DNA from: JBGQOG01 sp052113705
GTDB lineage: Bacteria > Pseudomonadota > Alphaproteobacteria > Rhodobacterales > Rhodobacteraceae
DNA: 64,000 nt
Reading direction: 5' to 3'
Assembly (NCBI RefSeq): GCF_052113705.1
Contig: NZ_JBGQOG010000001.1
Coordinates: 124,001 to 188,000 of the forward strand
Of the stretch, positions 50,375 to 59,251 are shown in pieces (the stretch's first letter is position 1; the number at the start of each line of letters is the position of its first letter). The notes below the pieces were generated by a model. The model worked only from the letters and a program-made list of their open reading frames with translations. It was not told the origin of the DNA and made no database searches. The translations under genes and the position numbers were made by a program.

Positions 50375-51421
50375 ATGAGCTTCCTCTCCATCACCCATCT
50401 CGAAAAATCCTTTGGCCCCAACCGCGTGGTCAAGGATTTCAACCTCAACATCGAAAAGGGCGAGTTCGTCTCGCTGCTGGGCCCCTCGGGCTGCGGCAAG
50501 ACCACGGTGCTGCGCATGGTGGCGGGGTTTGAAACCCCCTCCTCCGGCACCATCTCGATCAATGGTCAGGATGTCACCGGGCTGAAACCGAACCAGCGCA
50601 ACATCGGCATGGTGTTTCAGGCCTATGCTTTGTTCCCCAACCTGACCGTGGCGCAGAACGTCGCCTTCGGGATGAAGGTCAAGGGGATGCCAAAAGCCGA
50701 GATCGACGCCCGCGTGGCCGAGATGCTGGCACTGATCGGCCTCTCTGACCTCGGCGCGCGCTACCCGTTCCAGCTCTCGGGCGGTCAGCAACAGCGCGTC
50801 GCCCTCGCCCGCGCCCTCGCGCCGCGCCCGCAAGTGCTCCTGCTCGATGAGCCGCTCTCGGCGCTCGACGCCAAGATCCGCGTCAGCTTGCGCAATGAGA
50901 TCCGGGCGATCCAGCAAAAGCTGGGCATCACCACCATCTTCGTGACGCATGATCAGGAAGAGGCGCTCTCGATGTCGGACCGGATCGTGGTGATGCACCA
51001 GGGCATCGCCGATCAGATCGGCACCCCGTTCGAGATCTACAACCAACCCGCCACCCGCTTTGTCGCGGGCTTTGTCGGCACGCTGAACCTCTTTGCCGCC
51101 GAAGTGCTCGACCCCGAAACCGGCCATGTCCGCATGGCGGGCACCGAAACCATCCTCGGCCGTCCGCTGCCCGCCGGCCGCCACACTTTGGCCGCCCGCC
51201 CCGAGATGATCCGCCTCGGCGCCGATCCGCAGCTGACCACGCTGGAAGGCACGATCACGGATGTGGATTTCCTCGGCTCGGTGATCCGCATCCGCGCCGA
51301 TGTCGCGGGCAATACGGTGGCCTTCGACACGTTCAACGCCCCCGCCGCCACCCCGCCGAAACGCGGCGATAACGTCTATCTGAACTTCAACGCCTCGGAT
51401 CTCCTGCTCATCGCCGACTGA
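50375..51421 (+). CDS. ABC transporter ATP-binding protein, PotA/FbpC-like with TOBE domain
   Basis: 348 residues. Walker A LLGPSGCGKTTVLRMVAGFE, Q-loop MVFQAYALFPNLTVAQNV, signature LSGGQQQRVALARALAPRPQVLLLDEPLSALDAKIR, switch FVTHDQEEALSMSDRI, and a C-terminal TOBE domain (about 270-348). It ends the ABC operon 2 bp after permease 2 and is followed by a strong terminator. Substrate specificity is set by the binding protein and unknown. Confidence 0.93.
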   Translation: MSFLSITHLEKSFGPNRVVKDFNLNIEKGEFVSLLGPSGCGKTTVLRMVAGFETPSSGTISINGQDVTGLKPNQRNIGMVFQAYALFPNLTVAQNVAFGMKVKGMPKAEIDARVAEMLALIGLSDLGARYPFQLSGGQQQRVALARALAPRPQVLLLDEPLSALDAKIRVSLRNEIRAIQQKLGITTIFVTHDQEEALSMSDRIVVMHQGIADQIGTPFEIYNQPATRFVAGFVGTLNLFAAEVLDPETGHVRMAGTETILGRPLPAGRHTLAARPEMIRLGADPQLTTLEGTITDVDFLGSVIRIRADVAGNTVAFDTFNAPAATPPKRGDNVYLNFNASDLLLIAD

Positions 51422-51423
51422 TC

Positions 51424-51497
51424 CTTGCTTCGGCACAAATATCCTCGGGGGGAGGCCCCCGCAGGGGGACGGGGGGCAGACAGCCCCCCTTCTTTTT
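51424..51497 (+). terminator. Intrinsic terminator of the ABC operon within a dispersed repeat
   Basis: The perfect stem GGGGGG (51471-51476) / CCCCCC (51484-51489) with loop CAGACAG is followed by TTCTTTTT. It is preceded by a second G/C hairpin (51447-51467) and by TTGCTTCGGCACAAATATC (51425-51443), which matches the right arm of the inverted repeat at 60482-60503. The whole looks like a repeated 3'-end element carrying a functional terminator. Confidence 0.85.
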
Positions 51498-51541
51498 AGC
51501 CGCCCGCGCCCGGTTTTCCCGGCTAGTGCCCGGTTTTCCCG

Positions 51542-52423
51542 CTAGCGCCCGCGCCGAAAGAAACGCGCCCGCGCATAGAGCTCTTCCAACCGCTTCATCC
51601 GCGCCGAGGTCTCATCCCAGGTCAGGCTCTGCACCTGTGCCATCAGCGTCTCGACCAGCACCTGAATGGCCACCGTGGAATCCCAGGCCGAGGGCACTTC
51701 GATCTGCGCCGAGAACCGGTAGCGCGCATGGGCGGCGGCGGGCGAGACCCAGGGGTCGGTGATCAGGATCACCTCCGCCCCCAGCTCCGCCGCCATTTCC
51801 ACCAGCTGCAACACGTTGTTTTCATAGCGCCGGATGTCAAAGGCCAGCAGCACATCCCCCGGCCGCATCTCGATTAGCGCGGTGGGCCAGGCGTTGGACA
51901 TATCGGAAATCAGACTGACCTCGGGCCGGATCACCTTCATATGGGTGACGAAGTAATCCGCCATCGCATGGGTGATCCGCCCGCCCGCCGCAAAAATCCG
52001 CCGTTTCGGATCGGCCATCAGCGCCGCCGCCGCGTCAAACTCCGCATGATCGACCTGCGCCAGGGTCGCCTGCAAATTGCCCAGTACCGCATCGGCAAAG
52101 CGGTTGAGAATATGCGTCTCGGGCACGCCCCCCGCCCAACGGTCATGCTTGGCAAGTGGCGAGACAAGCCGCTCCTCCAACTCATCCCGCAGGGTGTTTT
52201 GCAGATCCGGCCATCCGGCAAAGCCCAGCTTTTGCGCCAACCGTACCACCGTCGGCCCCGAAACCTCGGCCGCCCGCGCCAGTGCCGAGACCGGGCCCAG
52301 CGCCGCCACCGGATAATGACGCAGCAAATGGCTGGCCAATTGCCGCTCGGCCCGGGTCAGCCCGTCGAAATCCGCCCGCAGTCGTTCCTCGATGGTTTTC
52401 TGAACTGCTGCCAAATCAGGCAT
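51542..52423 (-). CDS. RpiR/MurR-family transcriptional regulator
   Basis: 293 residues from the ATG at 52423 (GGGAAAAGG just upstream); a frame 62 codons longer would run into the divergent promoter region. N-terminal HTH_6 domain (LTRAERQLASHLLRHYPVAALGPVSALARAAEVSGPTVVRLAQKLGFAGWPDLQ) and a C-terminal SIS domain (about 130-270: RIFAAGGRITHAMADYFVTHM ... DVLLAFDIRRYENNVLQLVEMAAELGAEVILITD). SIS domains bind phosphosugars or related small ligands. It is divergent from the N-formylglutamate-amidohydrolase-like operon, which it probably controls, and perhaps the ABC operon ending on its other side (inference). Confidence 0.9.
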   Translation of the reverse strand: MPDLAAVQKTIEERLRADFDGLTRAERQLASHLLRHYPVAALGPVSALARAAEVSGPTVVRLAQKLGFAGWPDLQNTLRDELEERLVSPLAKHDRWAGGVPETHILNRFADAVLGNLQATLAQVDHAEFDAAAALMADPKRRIFAAGGRITHAMADYFVTHMKVIRPEVSLISDMSNAWPTALIEMRPGDVLLAFDIRRYENNVLQLVEMAAELGAEVILITDPWVSPAAAHARYRFSAQIEVPSAWDSTVAIQVLVETLMAQVQSLTWDETSARMKRLEELYARARFFRRGR

Positions 52424-52565
52424 CCTTTTCCCGAGGGCCCGCGACGTCCCCGCCGATTCGCCAAGAATAGTTTGTAACAGTCTTGTCCGCTTTGAAATGA
52501 TATTGACAGAACGCCCTGCAAAAGACGAGCCTTGGACAAAGACCAACAGGGAATCGAGACGGAAG

Positions 52566-53360
52566 ATGACGGAAAACGTTACGCCGCCTGACCACAGATC
52601 CGAGGCCACCGCGGCCTATGTGCTGGAAAACCCCGCCGCGCCGGGGCCGTTTGTGGTGATCTGCGAACATGCCAGCAATGCCTTTCCCGCGCCCTGGGGC
52701 GATCTCGGGCTCGATGCCGCCGCGCAATGCGCGCATATCGCCTGGGATCCGGGTGCTTTGGGTCTGGCGCGCGGGTTGGCAAAAGCGCTGCAGGCCCCGC
52801 TCATCGCGGGTGCCGTCTCGCGGCTGGTCTATGACCTCAACCGCCCGCCGCATTCCCCGGGTGCGATGGCGGCGAAAAGCGAAATCTACTCTGTGCCCGG
52901 CAATGCTGCGTTGACGCCCAAGGCCCGCGCCGCCCGGACCGAGGCGCTTTATGTGCCGTTTCACGCCCGTCTGCGCGCGCTGATCGCCGAGCGTCTGGCG
53001 CGGGGCGAGCGGCCGGTGCTGGTCACCGTCCACAGCTTTACCCCGGTCTATAACGGCCAGCACCGGGCGGTGGAATTCGGCGTCATCCATGATGCCGATC
53101 CGCGCCTGGCACAGGCGGTTCAGACCGAGGCCGAGGCCCGCTCGGGCCTTCTGACCCAACTGAACGCCCCCTATTCCGCCGCCGATGAGGTGACCCATAC
53201 GCTGGCGCTGCAGGCAACCCCGATGGGGCTGGCGAATGTCATGCTCGAAATCCGCAATGATCTGATCGACAGCCCGGAGGCCGAAGCGGCCATGGCCGCG
53301 CGCCTCGCACCGATCCTGCGCGCCGCGCTGCATGATCTGACCGCGCAGGAGGCCCGCTGA
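52566..53360 (+). CDS. N-formylglutamate amidohydrolase-family (HutG-like) hydrolase
   Basis: 264 residues from the ATG at 52566. Family motifs: FVVICEHASNAFP with the metal-ligand Glu-His, DPGALGLARGLAKAL, LIAGAVSRLVYDLNRPP, LVTVHSFTPVYNGQHR with the second His, and MGLANVMLEIRNDLI. Known members deformylate N-formyl-glutamate in histidine degradation, but no hut gene is present. Here the gene leads an operon with a TRAP transporter and a glutamine-synthetase-like enzyme, so a related reaction, hydrolysis of a glutamyl or formyl amide, is plausible (inference). Its TGA overlaps the dctQ start. Confidence 0.87.
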   Translation: MTENVTPPDHRSEATAAYVLENPAAPGPFVVICEHASNAFPAPWGDLGLDAAAQCAHIAWDPGALGLARGLAKALQAPLIAGAVSRLVYDLNRPPHSPGAMAAKSEIYSVPGNAALTPKARAARTEALYVPFHARLRALIAERLARGERPVLVTVHSFTPVYNGQHRAVEFGVIHDADPRLAQAVQTEAEARSGLLTQLNAPYSAADEVTHTLALQATPMGLANVMLEIRNDLIDSPEAEAAMAARLAPILRAALHDLTAQEAR

Positions 53361-53896
53361 TGCCCGCCCCGAGTATCCAAGCCCCGCAAATGCCCGCCTG
53401 GAGCCGCGCCTATGTGCGCCATGTCGAAGGGTTGAACTACCGCATCGGCCGTTTCGCGATGTACCTCCTGTTCGTGATGATGGCGGTGCTGCTCTATTCT
53501 TCGGCCAGCAAGGTGGTGAAACTGCCCGCCAACTGGACGCTGGAAATGGCGCAATTCCTGCTCGTGGCCTATTACCTGCTGGGCGCGCCCTACAGCTTTC
53601 AGCTGGGCACCAATGTGCGGATGGATCTCCTCTATTCCCGCCTCAGCCCGCGCACGCAGGCGCTGTGGGATGTGTTCACCGTCTTTGCGCTGATCTTCTA
53701 TCTCGGCGTCATGCTCTACGGCGCCACCGACAGCACGATCTATTCCTTTGAGGTGGGCGAGCGTTCGCCCACGGCCTGGCGGCCCTATCTCTGGCCGATC
53801 AAACTGGTGATCTGCTTCAGTTTCGTGCTGATGATCCTGCAGGCCATTGCCCATCTGATCCGCGATGTCGCGATCCTGCGCGGAAGGGAAATCTGA
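53360..53896 (+). CDS. TRAP transporter small permease (DctQ family)
   Basis: 178 residues with four transmembrane helices (FAMYLLFVMMAVLLYSSASKV; EMAQFLLVAYYLLGAPYSFQLGTNVRMDLLY with the DctQ-typical NVRMDLLYS; VFTVFALIFYLGVMLYGATDS; LVICFSFVLMILQAIAHLIRDV). Start and stop codons overlap the neighbours as TGATG. It bridges the binding protein and the large permease. Confidence 0.93.
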   Translation: MPAPSIQAPQMPAWSRAYVRHVEGLNYRIGRFAMYLLFVMMAVLLYSSASKVVKLPANWTLEMAQFLLVAYYLLGAPYSFQLGTNVRMDLLYSRLSPRTQALWDVFTVFALIFYLGVMLYGATDSTIYSFEVGERSPTAWRPYLWPIKLVICFSFVLMILQAIAHLIRDVAILRGREI

Positions 53897-55221
53897 TGTC
53901 CTATGAGTTGATCGCGATCCTGATGTTCTCGACCATGCTGCTGATGATGATCACCGGGCAGCTTGTGTTCGGGGCCATCGGCTTTGTCGCCGTGGTGGCG
54001 GCACTCTCGCTCTGGGGCACCGGCGGCTCGGACATGGGGTTTTCCTCGGTGATGAAGCTGATGAAATGGAACTCGCTGCTGACGCTGCCGATGTTCGTCT
54101 TCATGGGCTATGTGATGAGCGAAAGCCGTCTGGCCGAAGACCTTTACAAGATGTTCCACGTCTGGTTCGGGCCGCTGCCCGGCGGCCTGGCCATTGGCAC
54201 CATCTTGCTGATGGTAATGATCTCGGCGATGAACGGCCTGTCGGTGGCGGGCATGGCCATCGGCGCCACCATTGCCTTGCCCGAGCTGGTGCGGCGCAAC
54301 TATGACAAGCTGATGATTTCCGGCGTCATTCAGGGCGGCTCAAGTCTCGGCATCCTGATCCCGCCCTCGGTGGTGCTGGTGCTGTTCGCGCAGATCGCCA
54401 AGCAGCCGGTCAGCCAGCTGTGGATGGCGGGTCTGATGCCGGGCCTGTTGATGGCGACGCTCTTCATCCTCTACATCGTCATCCGCTGCTGGAAAAACCC
54501 CGAGCTGGCGCCGAAAATGAGCGCCGAGGAACGCGCCGCCATCACCTGGGCCGAGCGGTTCCGGCTGTTGCGCGCGGGCTTCCTGCCGGTCTTCATCTTT
54601 GCGGCGATGATGATCCCCTTCATCAAGGGCTGGACCTCGCTCACCGAAAGCTCGGTGATCGGCGCGCTGACGGCGGTGCTGGCGGCGGTGATCAAGGGGC
54701 GCTTCACCAAGGAAGTATTCGAGGTCTCGACCCGCTCCACCCTCGCCATCACCACGATGTTCATGCTGATCATCATGGCGGCCCTGTCCTTTGGCGCGGT
54801 GTTTGACGGGCTGGGTGCCGGGCGCGCGATCGAGAATTTCTTCATCCGGGATCTGGGCCTGACCGCCTGGGAAGTGCTGATCCTGATGCAGCTCAGCTTC
54901 CTCGTGATGGGGATGTTCCTTGACGATACCGCCATGCTGGTGATCGTGGCGCCGATCTATGTCGGACTTGCCAAGGCGCTTGGCTTTGACATGATCTGGT
55001 ACGGCATCCTCTATACGATCACCTGTCAGATCGCCTATCTCACGCCGCCCTTCGGCTATAACCTGTTTCTCATGCGCGCCATGGCGCCCGACGATTTCAC
55101 CCTGCCGGTCATCTACCGCTCGGTGGTGCCTTTCGTCGCGGTCATGCTGTTGACGCTGGTGCTGGTGATGATCTTCCCGGACATCGCCCTCTGGCTGCCG
55201 CGTGAAGTTCTGTCGCTCTAA
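53896..55221 (+). CDS. TRAP transporter large permease (DctM family)
   Basis: 441 residues, about 12 transmembrane segments with family blocks WNSLLTLPMFVFMGYVMSESRLAEDLYKMFHVWFGPLPGGLAIG, GGSSLGILIPPSVVLVLFAQIAKQPVSQLWMAGLMPGLLMA and MGMFLDDTAMLVIVAPIYVGLAKALGFDMIWYGILYTITCQIAYLTPPFGYNLF. It catalyses Na+-coupled uptake of the ligand delivered by the DctP-like protein. Confidence 0.95.
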   Translation: MSYELIAILMFSTMLLMMITGQLVFGAIGFVAVVAALSLWGTGGSDMGFSSVMKLMKWNSLLTLPMFVFMGYVMSESRLAEDLYKMFHVWFGPLPGGLAIGTILLMVMISAMNGLSVAGMAIGATIALPELVRRNYDKLMISGVIQGGSSLGILIPPSVVLVLFAQIAKQPVSQLWMAGLMPGLLMATLFILYIVIRCWKNPELAPKMSAEERAAITWAERFRLLRAGFLPVFIFAAMMIPFIKGWTSLTESSVIGALTAVLAAVIKGRFTKEVFEVSTRSTLAITTMFMLIIMAALSFGAVFDGLGAGRAIENFFIRDLGLTAWEVLILMQLSFLVMGMFLDDTAMLVIVAPIYVGLAKALGFDMIWYGILYTITCQIAYLTPPFGYNLFLMRAMAPDDFTLPVIYRSVVPFVAVMLLTLVLVMIFPDIALWLPREVLSL

Positions 55222-55279
55222 GTCACCTCAAACCAACGACCCCGGCACACCGGGGCATTACCCCCACAAGGAGAGAGAA

Positions 55280-56320
55280 ATGACCACAAGACGCAAGTTT
55301 TTGACCTCGGGCGCATTGGCTGCCGGCGCGAGCGCGCTGGGGGCCCCCGCCGTGATGGCACAGGGCAGCCCGATCAAATGGCGCCTGCAGACCTATGCCG
55401 GGGCGGCCCTTGGCGAGGAAGTGATCAAGCCCGCGATCACCGCCTTCAATGAAATCGCGCAGGGCCAGATGGAGATCGAGCTCTATTTCGCCGATCAGCT
55501 GGTGCCGACCTCGGAACTGTTCCGCGCCATGCAAAAGGGCACGATCGACGCGGTGCAATCGGATGATGACTCCATGGCCTCGCCCACCGAAGTCACGGTG
55601 TTCGGCGGCTATTTCCCGCTGGCGCTGCGCTATTCGCTCGATGTGCCTGCGCTCTTCAACCACTATGGTCTGGGCGATATCTGGGGCGAAGAATACGCCA
55701 AGGTCGGCGTCAAACACATCTCGGCCGGGTCCTGGGATCCGTGCCATTTCTCGATGAAAGATCCGGTGACCAGCCTGAAGGATCTGGAAGGCAAGCGCGT
55801 CTTTACCTTCCCGACCGCGGGCCGCTTCCTCGCCCGTTTCGGCGTGGTGCCGGTGACCCTGCCCTGGGAAGATATCGAGATCGCGCTGCAAACCGGCGAG
55901 CTGGATGGCGTCGCATGGTCGGGCATCACCGAGGTCTATACCGCTTCTTGGGCGAAATCGGCCCCGAACTTCCTGACCAACAACATCTCCGGCGCCTGGA
56001 TCGGGCATTTCTTTGCCAATATGGACCGCTGGAACGAAGTGCCGCCGCATCTGCAAACCCTGATGCGGACTTGCTTCGACCAGTCGCATTACTACCGCCA
56101 GCACTGGTACTGGACCGGCGAGGCGCGGCTGCGCGTCGAAGGGGCCGACACCAAACTCACCTCGATTCCGGATGCGGAATGGGCCACGGTGGAAGCCGAA
56201 GCCGAGAAGTTCTGGGATGAGATCGCGGCAGAGAGCGAAGTGAAGGCGAAAGTCGTCAGCATCATCAAGCAATATAACGAGACGATGGTGAAAGCCGGGC
56301 GTCCCTATCGCTACAGCTGA
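55280..56320 (+). CDS. TRAP transporter substrate-binding protein (DctP family), Tat signal
   Basis: 346 residues from the ATG at 55280 (AAGGAGAGAG upstream). The N-terminus MTTRRKFLTSGALAAGASALG is a twin-arginine signal, so it is exported folded. The mature part has the DctP/TAXI-like elements IKWRLQTYAGAALGEEVIKPAITAFNEIAQG, ADQLVPTSELFRAMQKGTIDAVQ and LEGKRVFTFPTAGRFLARFGVVPVTLPWEDIEIALQTGELDGVAWSG. The R in VFTFPTAGRF is near the usual carboxylate-binding Arg position, suggesting an organic acid or amino-acid-like ligand (family knowledge). Confidence 0.93.
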   Translation: MTTRRKFLTSGALAAGASALGAPAVMAQGSPIKWRLQTYAGAALGEEVIKPAITAFNEIAQGQMEIELYFADQLVPTSELFRAMQKGTIDAVQSDDDSMASPTEVTVFGGYFPLALRYSLDVPALFNHYGLGDIWGEEYAKVGVKHISAGSWDPCHFSMKDPVTSLKDLEGKRVFTFPTAGRFLARFGVVPVTLPWEDIEIALQTGELDGVAWSGITEVYTASWAKSAPNFLTNNISGAWIGHFFANMDRWNEVPPHLQTLMRTCFDQSHYYRQHWYWTGEARLRVEGADTKLTSIPDAEWATVEAEAEKFWDEIAAESEVKAKVVSIIKQYNETMVKAGRPYRYS

Positions 56321-56476
56321 GCCGCCGCGCGACGCGCATGACAGAAGGCGCGGGGGGATACCCCCCGCGTCCCCCCGCCTCCGGTGCCCGACCGGAAACG
56401 ACACCCCACCGGCCTGAGACCGGTCAAGATGCCCATCCGGTGTGACACCGGCACCACCGCCGGGAGGAGACCCGCA

Positions 56477-57841
56477 ATGCCTGCCAATCTGAGTTTTGAC
56501 GCCCTGAAAAAAGCCGTGGCCACCGGCGAGATCGACACCGTCGTCGCCTGTTTTGCCGATATGCAGGGCCGCCTGCAGGGCAAGCGTTTTCACGCCCGCC
56601 ATTTCGTCGAAAGTGGCTGGGAAGAGACCCATTGCTGCAACTATCTTCTGGCCACCGACATGGAGATGGTCACCGTGCAGGGCTATGCGGCCACCTCTTG
56701 GGCCGCAGGCTATGGCGATTACGTGATGAAGCCCGATCTGGCCACCATCCGCCGCATCCCCTGGGCGCCCGGCGCCGCGATGGTGATGTGCGACATGCTC
56801 GACCATCACACGCATCAGCCGGTGCCGCATGCGCCGCGCTCGATCCTGAAGGCGCAGATCGCCCGGGCCGAGGCGATGGGGTTCACCCCCTATATGGCGA
56901 CCGAGCTGGAATTTTACCTCTTTGAGCAAAGCTATACCGAGCTCTTTGACGCCAATTACGCGCAGCTGACCCCCGTCGCGCGCTACAACGTCGACTATGC
57001 GCTCTTTGGCACCGTCCGCGATGAGCCGGTGATGCGCGATCTGCGCAACATGCTCTATGATGCAGGCATTCCCGTCGAGAACTCGAAGGGCGAGGCCGAG
57101 GCCGGGCAGGAAGAGATCAACGTCAAATATTCCGACGCGCTCGACACTGCCGACATGCATGTGATCATCAAGCAGGCGACCAAGGAGATCGCGCAGAAGC
57201 ACGGCAAATCCGCGAGCTTCATGGCAAAATACGACCATCGCCGCGCCGGGTCTTCCAGCCATGTGCACCAGAGCCTGTGGAAGGACGGCAAAAACGCCTT
57301 TCACGACGCGCAGGCCGAGCATGGCATGTCCGCGCTGATGCGCCACTATATCGCCGGTCAGCTGGCCTTTGCCCGCGACATCACGGTTTTCCTCGCCCCC
57401 TATATCAACAGCTACAAGCGGTTTACGGTGGGCATGTTCGCGCCGACGAAATCGGTCTGGAGCCTTGATAACCGCACCGCCGGTTTCCGGGTCTGCGGCG
57501 CGGATACCAAGGGGGTGCGGGTGGAATGCCGCATTGGCGGCGCCGATCTGAACCCCTATCTCGCCTGTGCGGCGCTTTTGGCGGCGGGGCTGGAAGGGGT
57601 AGAACAGATGCTGGAACTGGGCGCGCCGTTTGAAGGCGATATCTACCAATCCGGCGAGGCCCAGTCGATTCCGGGCACGCTGATCGAGGCGGCCGAAGCC
57701 ATGAAGGACAGCCCGATGCTGACCCGTGCCTTTGGTGAAGAAGTGGTGCAGCATTACTATCATGCCGCCCGCTGGGAAATTGCAGAACAAAACCGCATCG
57801 TGACCGATTGGGAGCGGATGCGGGGCTTTGAGCGCGCGTAA
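56477..57841 (+). CDS. Glutamine synthetase-like gamma-glutamyl-amide ligase
   Basis: 454 residues from the ATG at 56477 (GGGAGGAGACC upstream). Beta-grasp N-domain (CFADMQGRLQGKRFHARHF) and GS catalytic domain with metal and substrate motifs ATELEFYLFE, EAEAGQEEINV, SSSHVHQSLWKDG, INSYKRFTVG, DNRTAGFRV and RVECRIGGADLNPYLACAALLA. The FDGSS segment that supplies the ammonium-site Asp and Ser of true GlnA is missing; THCCNYLLATDMEM stands there. Known relatives (PuuA, IpuC, GlnA3/A4) glutamylate amines instead of ammonia. With ADH, ALDH and an amidohydrolase beside it, glutamylation of an amine or amino alcohol is the likely job; the substrate is unknown. Confidence 0.87.
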   Translation: MPANLSFDALKKAVATGEIDTVVACFADMQGRLQGKRFHARHFVESGWEETHCCNYLLATDMEMVTVQGYAATSWAAGYGDYVMKPDLATIRRIPWAPGAAMVMCDMLDHHTHQPVPHAPRSILKAQIARAEAMGFTPYMATELEFYLFEQSYTELFDANYAQLTPVARYNVDYALFGTVRDEPVMRDLRNMLYDAGIPVENSKGEAEAGQEEINVKYSDALDTADMHVIIKQATKEIAQKHGKSASFMAKYDHRRAGSSSHVHQSLWKDGKNAFHDAQAEHGMSALMRHYIAGQLAFARDITVFLAPYINSYKRFTVGMFAPTKSVWSLDNRTAGFRVCGADTKGVRVECRIGGADLNPYLACAALLAAGLEGVEQMLELGAPFEGDIYQSGEAQSIPGTLIEAAEAMKDSPMLTRAFGEEVVQHYYHAARWEIAEQNRIVTDWERMRGFERA

Positions 57842-57862
57842 GGCGCGAAAGGACGGAACCCG

Positions 57863-59251
57863 ATGAGCAAAACAATCCAATGTATCTCGCCCGTGGATGG
57901 GCGCGTCTATGCCGAACGGCCCAGCCTGAATCAGGTGGATGCCGAGGCAATGGTGGCCCGCGCCCGCGCGGCGCAACCCGCCTGGGCCGCGCGCCCCATT
58001 GCCGAGCGCATCGCGCTGGTCAAGGCCGGTGTCGCGCGCCTGAACGAGATGAAAGACGTTCTGGTTGAGGAACTGGCCTGGCAAATGGGCCGCCCGACCC
58101 GGTACGGCGGCGAATTTGGCGGTGTGAATGACCGCACCAATTACATGTCCGAGATCGCCGAGGCGACCCTCGCGCCGATGGTGGTCGAAGCCTCCGACGC
58201 CTTTGAGCGCCGGATTGAGCGCACGCCTCTGGGCGTGGTCTTTGTGCTGGCGCCCTGGAACTACCCCTATCTCACCGCGATCAACACCATCGTGCCCGCG
58301 CTGATCGCCGGGAACACGCTGGTGCTGAAACACGCCAGCCAAACGCTGGTGGTGGGCGAGCGTCTGGCCGAGGCCTTTCATGCGGGCGGCGTGCCGGAGG
58401 ATGTGTTCCAGAATGTCGTGCTCAGCCATGAAGTGACCGAAAAGCTGATCGCTGACCGCGCCTTCAACTTCGTCAACTTCACCGGCTCGGTCGCGGGCGG
58501 TGCGGCGATGGAGCGCGCGGCGGCGGGCACCTTCACCCCGCTCGGGCTGGAACTGGGCGGCAAGGATCCGGGCTATGTCCGCGCCGATGCAGATCTGGAT
58601 GCCGCGGTGGACAGCCTGATGGATGGCGCGATGTTCAACGCCGGTCAGTGCTGCTGCGGGATCGAGCGGATCTATGTTCACGAAAGCCTCTATGACGCTT
58701 TCGTCGAAAAGGCCGTGGCCTGGGTCAAGGCGCTGAAACTCGGCAATCCCTTCGACGCCGCCACCACCATCGGGCCGATGGCCAACAAGCGTTTTGCCGC
58801 CGTGGTGCGCGAACAGGTGGCCGAGGCGATTGCCGAAGGTGCCACCCCGCTGATCGACCCTGCCCTCTTCCCCGAGGATGACGGCGGCGCCTATCTCGCG
58901 CCGCAGATCCTCGTGAATGTGAACCATGAGATGCGGGTGATGCGCGAGGAAAGCTTTGGCCCCGTCGTCGGCATCATGCCGGTCTCGGGCGATGACGAAG
59001 CGATCGCGGTGATGAACGACAGCCCCTATGGCCTGACCGCCTCGATCTGGACGCGCGACGCCGAGGCCGCGGGCATGCTGGGGCAACAGCTGGAAACCGG
59101 CACTGTCTTCATGAACCGCTGCGACTATCTCGATCCGGCGCTCTGCTGGACCGGCTGCAAAGACACCGGGCGCGGCGGCAGCCTGTCGCCGCTCGGCTAT
59201 ATGGCGGTCACCCGCCCGAAATCCTTCCATCTGAAAAAGGTGCAGAAATGA
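57863..59251 (+). CDS. Aldehyde dehydrogenase, NAD(P)+-dependent
   Basis: 462 residues. Rossmann-fold ALDH with VFVLAPWNYPYLTAINTIVPALIAGNTLVLKHASQT, NFVNFTGSVAGGAAM, general-base Glu in GLELGGKDPGYV, catalytic Cys in NAGQCCCGIERIYV (three consecutive Cys) and EESFGPVVGIMPV. It oxidises an aldehyde to a carboxylate. It starts 21 bp after the GS-like gene and overlaps the next gene by 4 bp. The adjacent Fe-ADH suggests that its substrate is the aldehyde that enzyme makes, possibly still gamma-glutamylated (inference). Confidence 0.93.
   Translation: MSKTIQCISPVDGRVYAERPSLNQVDAEAMVARARAAQPAWAARPIAERIALVKAGVARLNEMKDVLVEELAWQMGRPTRYGGEFGGVNDRTNYMSEIAEATLAPMVVEASDAFERRIERTPLGVVFVLAPWNYPYLTAINTIVPALIAGNTLVLKHASQTLVVGERLAEAFHAGGVPEDVFQNVVLSHEVTEKLIADRAFNFVNFTGSVAGGAAMERAAAGTFTPLGLELGGKDPGYVRADADLDAAVDSLMDGAMFNAGQCCCGIERIYVHESLYDAFVEKAVAWVKALKLGNPFDAATTIGPMANKRFAAVVREQVAEAIAEGATPLIDPALFPEDDGGAYLAPQILVNVNHEMRVMREESFGPVVGIMPVSGDDEAIAVMNDSPYGLTASIWTRDAEAAGMLGQQLETGTVFMNRCDYLDPALCWTGCKDTGRGGSLSPLGYMAVTRPKSFHLKKVQK

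Noticed and set aside
55223..59230. 1335-residue open frame on the minus strand
   Set aside because: It runs antisense through dctP, the GS-like and the ALDH genes, whose products have clear family motifs. The predicted protein is His/Arg/Gly/Asp-rich, as expected for the reverse complement of GC-rich genes.
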